A stretch of DNA of 47,184 nt, taken from contig BFEA01000063.1 of NCBI GenBank assembly GCA_003427395.1, positions 2,378,859 through 2,426,042 on the forward strand, in the 5' to 3' direction. The position numbers were made by a program, and so were the translations under genes. A model generated the notes under the pieces. That model saw only the letters and a list, made by a program, of their open reading frames with translations, did no database searches and was not told the DNA's origin. This document shows positions 13,519-23,587 of the stretch, in pieces (position 1 is the first letter of the stretch; every line of letters begins with the position of its first letter). The DNA comes from Chara braunii. Taxonomy: Eukaryota; Streptophyta; Charophyceae; Charales; Characeae.

Positions 13519-13556
13519 CTGTCTCTTATACACATCTAGATGTGTATAAGAGACAG
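13519..13556. other. Nextera mate-pair junction adapter (assembly artefact)
   Basis: CTGTCTCTTATACACATCT immediately followed by its reverse complement. This is two Tn5 mosaic ends joined, the circularisation product of Nextera mate-pair libraries, not natural sequence. Sequence left and right of it may not be adjacent in the genome. Confidence 0.97.
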
Positions 13557-14286
13557 GTGTGTGTGTGTGTGTGTGTGTGTGCGTGTGTGTGTGTGTGTGT
13601 GTGTATAATACATATACATCTCTGTGACTATATCTATGCACATATATACACACACATGTGACACACGTAAACACACAGACACGAAGGCATAGAGAGGCAA
13701 TAGGAAGGAAAAGGTGAGATCGTACGCGCGGAAGGCAAAGGGGGGAGAGAGAGAGAGAGAGACGAATGGAATACATGTGTGTGCGCGCGCAAAGTCAGGA
13801 GGGGGGCGGGGAGGGAGAGAGAGACAGACAGACGGAGCGGGGGAGAGAGAGACAGACAAATGGAGGGGGTTGCGACAACGGAGGAAGCGGTGTGCGAGCG
13901 AGGAACTCGAGATCGCAGGCTATTGCTTCTTTCGTGCGTTCGTCTGTGTGGTTGCATGTGTTCAGCTCGCCATCGCATCGCATCGCATCGCATCGCATCG
14001 CATCGCACACAGCTTTTGTCTTCGTCCTATTGCGCATATGTAAATGCGTGCATCGGGATCGATCCTCTCAAGGCAGAAGATGAAGCAAGCTGAAAGAAAC
14101 GAATCAAGCGTCGTGTGTGCGTGCTTGTGCGTCTGTGTGGGTACGTGTGCGTTTGCGTGTGCGTGTGCGTGTGCGTGTGCGTGTGCGTGTGCGTGTGCGT
14201 GTGCGTGTGTGCGTGTGCGTGTGCGTGTGTGTGTGCGCGCGCGTGCGTATGCGTGCAAGAGACAGACACCAACGGCGTGAGGGAAG
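13557..14286. repeat. low-complexity block: GT, GA, CATCG and GT/GC arrays
   Basis: GT array 13557-13604; GA-rich 13740-13860; CATCG pentamer, about eight units, 13971-14006; GTGTGC-type array 14113-14260. Long open frames here are repeat translations. Confidence 0.85.
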
Positions 14287-14365
14287 NNNNNNNNNNNNNN
14301 NNNNNNNNNNNNNNNNNNNNNNNNNNNNNNNNNNNNNNNNNNNNNNNNNNNNNNNNNNNNNNNNN
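14287..14365. other. assembly gap (79 N)
   Basis: Run of N after a GT/GC-rich low-complexity stretch. Isolated N bases also occur at 21011, 21103-21106, 21111, 21126-21127 and 44995, next to GA arrays or A runs. Confidence 0.99.
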
Positions 14366-15501
14366 TCAATACCGTTTTTTTTTTTTTTTTTTTTTTATCG
14401 ATCAACAAGATGTTAACTAATATATTTCAATTTGACATGAATCTTTGTTAATCCTGTAGATTAATAATGATTAAAAATAATAATAAAAACTCAAAATTAT
14501 TTTCCTCTTAGATAACTTGTATATATGATGAGACGTTTACTTTATGAAATTTTCAATGGTAGAGCCAAATTTTATTTTTTTTAAATTAAAGTCTTAAGGT
14601 TTTTAATGACTCATTTTTTTATAACATTTATCATTTTATGTTTATGTGTGGAACTGTTCGACTTTGTATCAGAGACTGGGTCAACAATGATGGAAGTGAC
14701 GCAAGGAGTGTCTTTTCGACCTCCGTTAGCTTGTGTACCTTTCGTTGTTGTATTCGAGGTGTAAAAAAAAAAAAATAGTATTAAAAATCATAATTTATTC
14801 TATACGTTTATTGCTTTTGAAAAGTTGTTGTTAAAATAATGTTTCAGCAATGGTTTTCTTTTCTTAGCAAATACTACCTAAGATTAAGGGGAAGGCTATA
14901 TTGTCACTCTCGTTAAATAACTCCTTTGAATTTGGGGAGCGATGGAGGTATATGCCCATATATGATTTGTTTTTGCTCCGTAAGATTTTGTATCTAGCAT
15001 ATGCGTTCCTTGTATTTCCACTATATCAAGCCATTTATTATCGTATCCCATTGAATAAACAATTTTTTTATACTCGGTTCTTTGTACTAATTGACATTTA
15101 TACGTATGATGTCAATATCAGAATGAGCTAAGCCTCTTTGCTCATTCATTTGATCTTCTTAGCGGAGAAAATAGATCTGGGGAAGTAGGGTCTGAAGAGT
15201 GTGCCTTGCCTGCAATTGATGTATTTGTACCATTCCACTTTTGTATTATTTGGATTGCTAAGTTTATCAAATTGTCCCTACAACCTGTTGAAATGAAAAG
15301 AGTATGGAGTGCTAAGTTTATCAAATTGTATTTTGTGTGTTAGAAAATCTGACTTTTGCACTGTCTCATGTGAGCTAGATTTTGCATTTCATTCCCAATA
15401 TGACACACATGCCACAACTTTTGGTCCCAGTGGCATAGGAGCTATTGACTCGCATTGCATCTTGTTAAATGACTTTAATTGTGAGACATGCTGCAGGTGA
15501 G
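14366..15501. other. no recognisable gene
   Basis: AT-rich. The word TTTGGATTGCTAAGTTTA occurs at about 15249 and again, outside this stretch, at about 12699, on the other side of the gap. No protein family recognised. Confidence 0.4.
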
Positions 15502-15599
15502 CTACCGTCTTTCACCCTCATTTTGGGTGCAGTTGGATGGAGATATGGCTTGTATACATCCATTATCAAAGTGCATTACAATTTAGGGGAAGACGGTAG
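15502..15599. mobile_element. foldback element, divergent copy
   Basis: Starts CTACCGTCTTTCACC and ends GGGGAAGACGGTAG. The terminal ~14 bp match the family; the interior is different and folds only weakly. This is the most divergent copy. Confidence 0.55.
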
Positions 15600-15919
15600 T
15601 GTATAGCACAGTGGCATATCCTGATGTCAACAGTGGATGGATGCTTCGTTTTGGGCTGCCTTGCTCATAGTGGGTGGAGCCGGCAAAAGTTGGCTAGCAG
15701 TCCAATTATGAATGAGAGGGTTGTTGTGGCCATACCTGGACTGTGGAAGCCTATTTGCTGGCCTTTGTTTTTTTTTAGGAAATATGAAAGCCTAAGCAGA
15801 TCTTCCCACCAGCCAACTGCCACCCCTGATTACGGGACGGTGCCCCTGGGCTTCCCCTTCACGGCTCCTGGGCCACAAGAATCTCCCCACCTTCAGTGAG
15901 TGGACCGTGCTTCCCTCAA

Positions 15920-16030
15920 CCTCCCCTTGGCCACTACTGGGCCTCTCATTATTAGCTACTATTGGGCCTCCCCTTAGCTACTATTGGGCCATGGCTACCA
16001 CTGGGCCTCCCCTTAGTTGTTATTGGCCCA
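15920..16030. repeat. degenerate tandem repeat
   Basis: About five imperfect units of the type TAGCTACTATTGGGCCTCCC. Confidence 0.6.
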
Positions 16031-16264
16031 TTATCTAGACTGTGACGGGCCTTCGGCCTCATATCCCTCCCCCGCCTTCTGTGCCTCACATCCGCTACAC
16101 GCTTACGGGCTGCGCCCCCGCGCCCTCGCGGTAGGTCCATAAAAGATGAACGAAGGGAAAAAACCCTCCATAGAGCACTTCCCCGCGAAACGGACACCAA
16201 GGCCCCGCAATGAGCCCGCCCACACGTTTTCACCCATCTTGCCCACCCTTTTCACCCATCTTCC

Positions 16265-16374
16265 CAAATCTGTTTGCCCTGGCAACGACCATCCCCGATC
16301 CCGGCTGCCGTTACCCGCCCAAATCTGCTTGCCCTCGCAACGACCATCCCCGATCCCCGCTACCAGTACCCGCC
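16265..16374. repeat. 56-bp direct duplication
   Basis: Two units, each with AACGACCATCCCCGATCCC flanked by AAATCTG and TACCCGCCCAA. Confidence 0.7.
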
Positions 16375-16548
16375 CAACGACCGGTTCTCCCTTCCACAAT
16401 CCTCGGCTACGGACAAAACGCACTCGGGTAAACCCCCAGGCACCTGGCTGCAAAGTGTAGACTGGGTTTGGCGCTACCCAGAACCCCCCCGCTAGAGCGT
16501 GCACCTCGGCACACCCGTTTCCGCGCAGTCCAGACTCTGGTCGGGCCT

Positions 16549-16549
<1 letters not shown>

Positions 16550-16596
<47 letters not shown>

Positions 16597-16666
16597 CGGG
16601 CATGTTGTGCGTGAAACGGGTGACCCCGAGACGAAATAGGTGGGTTCGCGCGGCGTGGCGAAGTGC

Positions 16667-16717
<51 letters not shown>

Positions 16718-16860
16718 CTCTCTCTCTCTTTGTGTGTCTGTTGTGTCTGCGGTGTTGTGCGTGAAGCGGTGGAGAGTTCCGTTCACACTCGGCCCCAAAA
16801 CGAAATAGGTGGGTTCCCGCGTCGTGGCGAAGTGCACCCTCTCTCCCTCTCTTTCCCTCC
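16550..16860. repeat. tandem unit with embedded CT microsatellites
   Basis: ACGAAATAGGTGGGTTCSCG then GTGGCGAAGTGCACCC occur at 16631 and 16800, each followed by CT-rich DNA; CT arrays at 16550-16593 and 16670-16730. Confidence 0.7.
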
Positions 16861-17029
16861 CTACGGACATCCCTCCTTCCCTCCCTCCATCCATCCATAG
16901 GGCTGCAACTCCGGTGTTTGAGGGGGTGCTTCGCGGCAAGCGGGGCAGGATTTGTGCGCGGGTGCTATCAGAAAGAGCCGGCGGAGGTCTTGCAGTGAAT
17001 GCGGAGACGCAAGGGGATAAGGAACAGTA

Positions 17030-18151
17030 GGGGGAGGTCAGGAGCCTGGTCGGGCAGGGAGGAGACTGTGAGTGGCCTGCGTCCGGGAATGGAGGAACGG
17101 TGAGAGAGGAGATGGTCGCCATCAAAATCTTGAGGGGCTGGAGTAGGAGGAGAAGGAGGAAGGGGAAGGGTCAGGATGCGGGATCGGGACAATGAGACGG
17201 TCGGCATTTGGTCGGTCGGGAGTCGGGACGGGGATGTTGCGACAGAGGAAGGAGAAGGAGAGTCAGGGCGACCAAATGGGGGTGAAGCATGCAAGGTAAG
17301 AATGCCGGCGTGAAGGAGGCTCTGGGGTTGGGGCGCGTTGGGGGGAAAAGACGTGAGGGGGAGATTTTTGAAGTAAAATGGAAGGAGGATGTAGGTCGGG
17401 AACCCAATTTGTGAAGGCGGAGGGGATGGGGTGCGCGGATTGGTAGCGCGGGGCGCGATCAGGATGATGTGGGATCGGGACGGAGAGGTCGGGATGTCAG
17501 CCAATCAGGGTGAGGATGAGGGGACCGACGAGTGCAGGAGAAAGAACGGGACGGAGAGAAGGTCAGGATGATGTGGGATCGGGACGGAGAGAAGGTCGGG
17601 ATGTCAGCCAATCGGGATGGCAAGAGGGTAAGGAGTGCAGGTCGTGGAAGGGGGTCCGGACAAGGGGGGAAGAAAAGAGATTGGAAGGCATGGAGAGGGG
17701 CTCAGTGCGAGGGAGGGGGGAGGGGAGGGGGGAGGGGAGGGGAACAGGTTGTAAGAAAAGGAGAGAGAAATATAATGACAGTATTAATGACGAAGGACCG
17801 GAGTAGGGATAGGGTGAATGTGGATATGCAGGGGACGGAGGAGAGTAATGAAGAGAGAAAGAGAGAGAGAGAGAACAGAGGAAAGTGCAAACCAGATCCC
17901 CAGGGTCCACGTGGAGAACTGGAGTAGGGGCTCGAAGGGGATCCCAACGGAGGAGAGAAAGGAGTGGAGACGACATGAAGAGAAGGAAGAGATGACAGAC
18001 ACAGGACAAGGAGAGATGAGGATTGGGAAAAGGAGAGATCCGGATCTCTCCTTGGGATCCGGTGGCAGGAAGATCGGGATGGAGTTGAACAGGCGTAAGG
18101 GGGAGGCAATGGAGAAGGAAGAAAGGGAGAAAAGCGACCAGGGGGGGCGGG

Positions 18152-18192
<41 letters not shown>
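17030..18192 (+). repeat. purine-rich strand, about 1.2 kb
   Basis: The + strand is overwhelmingly G and A. It includes direct repeats (GGATGATGTGGGATCGGGAC at about 17462 and 17566), GGGGAGGGGAGGGGGGAGGG runs (17705-17745) and a terminal GA array. The long open frames on both strands are by-products of this bias. Confidence 0.75.
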
Positions 18193-18194
<2 letters not shown>

Positions 18195-18230
18195 GTCTCT
18201 TATACACATCTAGATGTGTATAAGAGACAG
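18193..18230. other. Nextera mate-pair junction adapter (assembly artefact)
   Basis: Same perfect 38-bp double mosaic end, here between a GA array and a GT array. Confidence 0.97.

Positions 18231-18308
<78 letters not shown>
18231..18308. repeat. GT then GA microsatellites
   Basis: GT array to about 18270, then GA array, directly after the adapter junction. Confidence 0.9.
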
Positions 18309-18310
<2 letters not shown>

Positions 18311-18696
18311 TGCCCTCCGCTTTCAACTCTGGTTTTGGCGCGGAGATGGTCGTTGAGGGAAAAGGGGTGGAGGTGGTTGTTGAGGGGCCTGCAGAAAGCA
18401 GAATCTCTAACGTGGAAGAAAATGGGAGCACTCATGAATTCCAAAAAGGCGGGAAATAAAAACATTTGTTGGCCCAAAAAAAAAAAAAAAAAAAAACATT
18501 TGTTGGGCACCCACAAATGAGAAAAAATGACATGGAAAACAAATACCTTCGTCTCTCTCTTTCTCTCTGTCATGACATGATCCTCACACACACCAAATGA
18601 GAGAGTTCCTCATTCGCAATTTGGCCAAGCCCCCCAGGAGTGAAATTTAAAAATTAAAAATTTGTTTGTATTTATAACACAGGTTACCTGCTTCTG

Positions 18697-18805
18697 AATT
18701 TGACATTTAAATTTTGACATTTGCATTTTGACATTTAAATTTTGACATTTGCATTTTGACATTTAAATTTTGACATTTGCATTTTGACATTTAAATTTTG
18801 ACATT
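18697..18805. repeat. 14/28-bp tandem repeat
   Basis: Alternating ATTTTGACATTTAA and ATTTTGACATTTGC 14-mers, a 28-bp higher-order period, about four dimers. Confidence 0.85.
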
Positions 18806-18859
18806 GCATGACTCCGAAAGCACCAATCTCTCGCAGGTTTTTTGTCAAGCTGTTTTCAG

Positions 18860-18863
<4 letters not shown>

Positions 18864-18923
<60 letters not shown>
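18864..18923. repeat. GA microsatellite
   Basis: Uninterrupted GA run. Confidence 0.95.
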
Positions 18924-18928
<5 letters not shown>

Positions 18929-19268
18929 TTGGACCCGGGATATCTCATTGATGTGTTCTTTTTGTTCCATCTGTGCGGGCGTAGCCGCGCTGACCTTGTA
19001 TTTTCTTCCTTCCCTTCCCCTCCCCCTGGGAGAAAGACATTTCAAGAAACCATTTTGGATTTCAGCAAAACCATGGCAGCTTATAATGGAATTAAGTTTA
19101 AGGAAAAAAAAAAAAAAAAAACCATGGCAGCAGAAATGTGGTAAATCAGAAGGAGAGGGGGGAAGGGTAGGAGGGGGGAGTTGGTTTCGAACGTGTGCTA
19201 TTATTTATTTATTATTATTATTATTTTTTTAGAAGAATCATTCATTCATTAACGCTATTATTTTTCGA

Positions 19269-19297
19269 ACGGTAGTAATAAAAATTATTACTACCGT
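19269..19297. repeat. short perfect palindrome
   Basis: ACGGTAGTAATAA, a three-base loop AAA, then TTATTACTACCGT. The outer ACGGTAG equals the terminal bases of the foldback family. Confidence 0.7.
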
Positions 19298-19610
19298 AGT
19301 AATAATTTTTAGGCCCCGAAATAATTTTTGGAAGGGGAGCTTCAGTAAGTAAGCAGCAGGTAAAACGGAACTGTGCCGGGATACCATTGGTAATGGCCTC
19401 AAGAAGTCGCATGTCGAGCGTCCCGACCCTGATATCTGCCATGACCCTGTCGAAGGAAGGGTGTCTGGTAATTTTGTGAGCCCCCACTTCTTCCCCTGCC
19501 TCCGCCGCCCCCCGCCCCCCGCCTTTCCCCGCCTTTCCCAGCCGACCCCTCCCCTCGCCCACCTTCTGTATGTTTTCCTGAGGCGCTTGGGTTGAGCAAC
19601 TGAGTGACAA

Positions 19611-19722
19611 CTACCGTCTTCCCCCGAACATAACGCACCCTGAAAATGAACGTATGCAAGGCATGTTTCTGGCCCGATACAGTCAAAATGAGGGTGCGTT
19701 GTGTTCGGGGGAAGACGGGTAG
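19611..19722. mobile_element. foldback element, CGCACCCT subtype
   Basis: Termini CTACCGTCTTCCCCCGAACA and the inverted complement with one extra G. Both arms carry AACGCACCCT where most copies have AACGCCCGG, so the arms changed together. It lies 34 bases from the next copy. Confidence 0.7.
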
Positions 19723-19756
19723 ACGGAGCACTGAAACACACGCTTATAATTTTATA

Positions 19757-19867
19757 CTACGGTCTTCACCCGAATAGAACGCCCGGTAATTATTGCCGTA
19801 TCTGGACTGAAAGTTCCACCAAATACAGCTTTAATGACCGGGCGTTCTATTCCGGTGAAGACGGCAG
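19757..19867. mobile_element. 111-bp foldback element
   Basis: Arms CTACGGTCTTCACCCGAATA and the near-complement ending GGTGAAGACGGCAG. The loop reads GGACTGAAAGTTCCACC (minus orientation of the family). Confidence 0.75.
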
Positions 19868-20089
19868 ATGGCTACTGCGGTTGCGGCTTTGCCCGCAGTC
19901 GAAAAATTTTGGTGGGTGATGCATGCATTTCTGGTAGTGGGGTCCCACCTGTTTATTATTATTATTATTTTTTTTTTTTTCACCTGTTTATTATTATTAG
20001 AAACACTGTCGATGGCTGAACCCTCTCAGACGCCAGATACCAAACCCAAACCCTCATCCAGAGCCCGGACTCAAGACTCAGATCCGTAA

Positions 20090-20940
20090 GTAGGACCCGG
20101 ACCTTGGGCCCAGACGCCAGACTCCAGACCAGAGACCTGGACCCCAGACCGGGATCCAGATCGAGAGCTGTGGCAGCATGGAGAGGGACGAAGAGATAGA
20201 GAGAGGGCGGGTGTATGGCCGAACCCAGACCCCGATCCAGACTCAGGCCTAGACCAGACCCAGACCTGGAACTCAGACCCGGACCCAGATCGAGAGTTGT
20301 AGCAGAATTTTGAGGGAGCGAGAGATAGAGAGGGCGGAGGTATGGCCACACACCCAGACCCAGACGCCGGCCGACCTGAGACCTCAAACCCAAACCCAGA
20401 CCCCGGGCACCAGTCCAGAACCTACACCCAAACCGAAGGTCCAGATCTAAAGACAGATGGAGAAACCAGAGACCCTAGACCCAGATGCACACCCCAGATC
20501 TAGATTCAGTCCCCAGACCCCGGCCCAGGCCTATACCCTTGACGCCAGCCCCAGCCCCAGACCCCGACCCAGACCCAGACCCAGACCCAGACCCCAGACC
20601 CCAGACCCCAGAACCCAGACCCCTGACGCCTGACCCCAGACCCCTGACGCCTGATCCCAGACCCCTTACGCCTGACCCCTGACCCCTGACCCCTGACCCC
20701 TGACCCCTGACCCCTGATCCCAGACCCCTGACCCCAGACCCCTGACGCCTGACCCCAGACCTCAGACCCCAGATCCAGAGAGAAAGAGGTGGGGGTGCGG
20801 CGTTTACAGACCCCGATGGAGACCCGGACCTCAGACACCAAACTCGGAGCCCAGGCCACATACCCCAATCAAGAACCCCAACCCATACCCAGACCCATAC
20901 CCAGACCCTGAAACAGAACCAAACCCAGACCCAGACTCTC
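20090..20940. repeat. CCAGAC / CCCCTGA minisatellite field
   Basis: Degenerate units of ACCCAGACC type. 20560-20600 is nearly pure CCCAGA; 20667-20720 is a pure CCCCTGA heptamer array. Both strands show meaningless long open frames. Confidence 0.8.
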
Positions 20941-21021
20941 TCTCTTCCCCCTCCCCCTTTCGGCGTAGCTTGGGCATCAGAATAGGAAAAAAAAAAAAAG
21001 CCTGCGGCGGNGGGGCGAGAG

Positions 21022-21027
<6 letters not shown>

Positions 21028-21102
<75 letters not shown>
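21028..21102. repeat. GA microsatellite next to undetermined bases
   Basis: GA run ending at N bases 21103-21106. Confidence 0.95.
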
Positions 21103-21538
21103 NNNNGTAANCAAATGTAACTCACNNGAGCCTGCCATGATCGGAGAAGCCCTCAACTAGCGACACGACCAAGTTCGAGCAACGAACAGGACCGACTTTG
21201 GCCTGCTATCAGGACCAAGTGCATGCACGGATTGCCCAGATTCTTGGTTGCTGGAGGATGGTCCAGATCTGTGACTGGTGACTGAAAAATTACGACCTGC
21301 TGCGCATATGGGCTGTCGCGGGTGCAGGCGGCCCAGATGCACAGCTGGTCTGAATGTTTTGGTGCCTGGTTGTGAATCTGGGCCGTCCTCCAGCACACGG
21401 CACAGATTGCCGGCTTGGCTTATGACGTTTAGTGATTTCTGTAATGGTGGGAATGTGCAAAGGAGAAGAAGATGAAGATAAAGGGGAACGGGAATAAAAA
21501 CCGCTACAGCAAAGTTGGTGGTCACAAAGGCATCCAAA

Positions 21539-21801
21539 ATGCAGGAGAAGGGCGACATGGATGAGGAAAAGCATGGGAAGGAGGATGGGAAGCAGGAGGT
21601 GATGAAGAAGAACCAGCATCAAACATCAGCAGTAGCAGTAGAAGAAGAAGAACAGGAAGGTGGGGAAGAAGAAGAAGAAGAAGAAGAAGAAGAAGAAGAA
21701 GAAGAAGAAGAAGAGAGAGAAGAAGAAGAAGAAGAGGGAGAAGAAGAAGAAGAAGAAGAAGAAGAAGAAGAAGAAGAAGAAGAAGAAGAAGAGGGAGAAG
21801 A

Positions 21802-21834
<33 letters not shown>

Positions 21835-22048
21835 CGAAGGAGGAAAAGGAGAAGTAAAAGGAGAAGGAGAAGAAGGAGAAGGGGAATACGGGGAAGGAGG
21901 AGAGGGAGAAGGAGCAGGAGCAGGCGAAGGAGGAAAAGGAGAAGGAGAAGAAGGAGAAGAAGGAAAAGAAGGAGAAGAAGGAGAAGGGGAATACGGGGAA
22001 GGAGGAGGGGGAGAAGAAGAAGAATCTAACATAGTAACAATAGAATAG
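21539..22048 (+). CDS. poly-Glu open frame, doubtful
   Basis: From ATG at 21539 the frame reads MQEKGDMDEEKHGKEDGKQE and then almost only Glu/Gly/Ala to a stop after ESNIVTIE. It follows a GAA/GGAGAA microsatellite. Two imperfect tandem blocks (about 21800-21910 and 21900-22010) share GGGGAATACGGGGAAGGAGG. I would treat it as repeat DNA unless a transcript is found. It ends about 460 bases before the MIC60 start. Confidence 0.2.
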
Positions 22049-22299
22049 GAAATGGTAAAACAGTACTGTTATTCATAATAACCAATGTGCCTAAAATGCT
22101 AATAATAAACATGAAATTGTAGATTAGTAAATGATGAAAAAAATAGAAAAATATAATTAATAACAATACGACGGCGAGGAGGAGGAGGAGGAGGAGGAGG
22201 AGGAGGAAGAGGAGGAAGAGGAGGATGTGTGTCCTGGCAGTAGTTTACTGTAGCATGGATGCTTTTTCTGTGTCCTTGATTAATTTTCTGAGTGCCAAT

Positions 22300-22385
22300 G
22301 CATAATGTGTTTGTCTGACTTTGTCTAACTTTGCCCATTTTTGTCTATTTTTGGCTGACTTTGTCTATTTTTGGTTGACTCTGTA
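22300..22385 (+). repeat. imperfect repeat in the MIC60 5' flank
   Basis: Three imperfect copies of TTTGTCTATTTTTGGCTGAC between 22314 and 22385, within 200 bases of the start codon. Function unknown. No clear TATA box was assigned. Confidence 0.5.
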
Positions 22386-22456
22386 TGTCTTTTCGGCTGG
22401 CTGACTCTCTCAGCACAGGGGCCCTGCAGCTCGCCGAAGCTGAGAGAACGCTGTCA

Positions 22457-22477
22457 ATGTTGAGGCAGCTGTGGTGA
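22457..22477 (+). other. six-codon upstream ORF before MIC60
   Basis: ATG at 22457 opens a frame reading MLRQLW and closing with TGA at 22475-22477, 29 bases before the MIC60 ATG and out of frame with it. If the 5' UTR includes this point, the uORF would be the first AUG met by scanning ribosomes. The transcript start is unknown. Confidence 0.3.
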
Positions 22478-22506
22478 AACGTTCAGCAGCAGCAGCAGAA
22501 GCAGCC

Positions 22507-22755
22507 ATGAGTGCAGCCTCCGCTTTGTCTGGACTGCGCCGACGGGCCGGCCTGCGGATGCTTAAGTGTTGCTTGGATGGTGGCGGGCCAATTAGAAACC
22601 ATGCCTGCTTTGGGTCTGCCTGGCTGCGAGCCTACGGTAGAGTCACTGTGGGCAGCACAAGTGGCCCCTCCATCGGGAGGTCTGCTGATGTCGGTCGCAG
22701 GGAACGGATAAGGAGGAGGTTTACGTCAGCATCAGCTCTTCAGAGATCTGCTAGT
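22507..22755 (+). CDS. MIC60: MIC60 exon 1: start codon and mitochondrial presequence
   Basis: Residues 1-83, starting [20 protein letters not shown]. The segment is rich in Arg, Ala and Ser and almost free of acidic residues, as expected for a cleaved mitochondrial targeting peptide. The ATG at 22507 is the first in frame after the TGA at 22441-22443; in-frame GTG codons at 22471 and 22474 are not needed. The exon ends at GCTAGT followed by gtaagt, a strong donor, and leaves phase 0, matching the next acceptor. Presequences diverge quickly, so the link to exon 2 rests on position, phase, composition and the lack of a competing start, not on clear homology. Confidence 0.75.
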
Positions 22756-23543
22756 GTAAGTGCTAAAACCTCTTGAACCTCGCCTTCAATTACCCACAAC
22801 TATCTAGTATCTTACTGTCTTCCTTTTTTGTTTTTTTTTGTTGAAATCTAGCCTTTTTTTTTTTTTTTTTTTCGTTATGATCACGGTGTTACTTCAGTTA
22901 CCTATATACCACCCTACGTTCCTGTGCCCCCCCCCCCCCTTGAATGCAGACTGTCTTCTCCTCATTGGCGGAGAGCTGCATTTTTACTATTCTATTTTCT
23001 TCTCTCATTATTTTTTTATCTCAACCTACCTAATCTACCCTAGACCGAGGAGACAATCGTAAGGGTATTATTTTCATCAGGATTTGAACTCATTGGCTGT
23101 TTCTTATTAACAGTTATGTGTGCGTACCGTTTAGCCACAAGGGATGGGCTTTGCATTTTTCCGCATGTAGCTCATATGCTCCTTACACTATAACAAGTTT
23201 AAAACTCGGAAGATTTGTCCTGCCCAGCCGGGCACCTGGGGGGGTCTGACGCCCGGGGTATACCCAGGCGTGCACAAAAAAAAAATAAAAATATTTTGGG
23301 TTTCTGCACTCTCCCAAGAGGACCCCAAATCCGGGCTGATTTCTTTTTTTGAGAGTTGGCTGTCAAAGGGGGGGAAGGGGGGTATAAATTGGTTTTAAAG
23401 GGGCTAAGGGGGTTTAAGGGGGGGTGCTTTAGTGTGATTGTGCTGTTGTCTTTTTTATCTCCGATTCTGTGAGGAATTCTGATGTGATCCTCAGCCAAAA
23501 GTCGTTTGTATTGCAGTTCTACACAACATTTCCTCCCCCCCCC

Positions 23544-23587
<44 letters not shown>

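Noticed and set aside
16103-17125. 340-codon minus-strand open frame
   Set aside because: Translates GA/CT arrays and tandem duplications into Arg-Glu runs; no domain, no splice context.
17563-18591. 342-codon minus-strand open frame
   Set aside because: Made of Ser-Leu runs from GA arrays and crosses an adapter junction, so it cannot be a natural protein.
20667-20720. Telomere-like heptamer CCCCTGA
   Set aside because: Plant telomeres are CCCTAAA; this grades into surrounding CCAGAC repeats and is internal.
20475-21125. 216-codon minus-strand frame rich in Gly-Ser-Val
   Set aside because: Direct translation of the CCAGAC repeat field, including undetermined bases.
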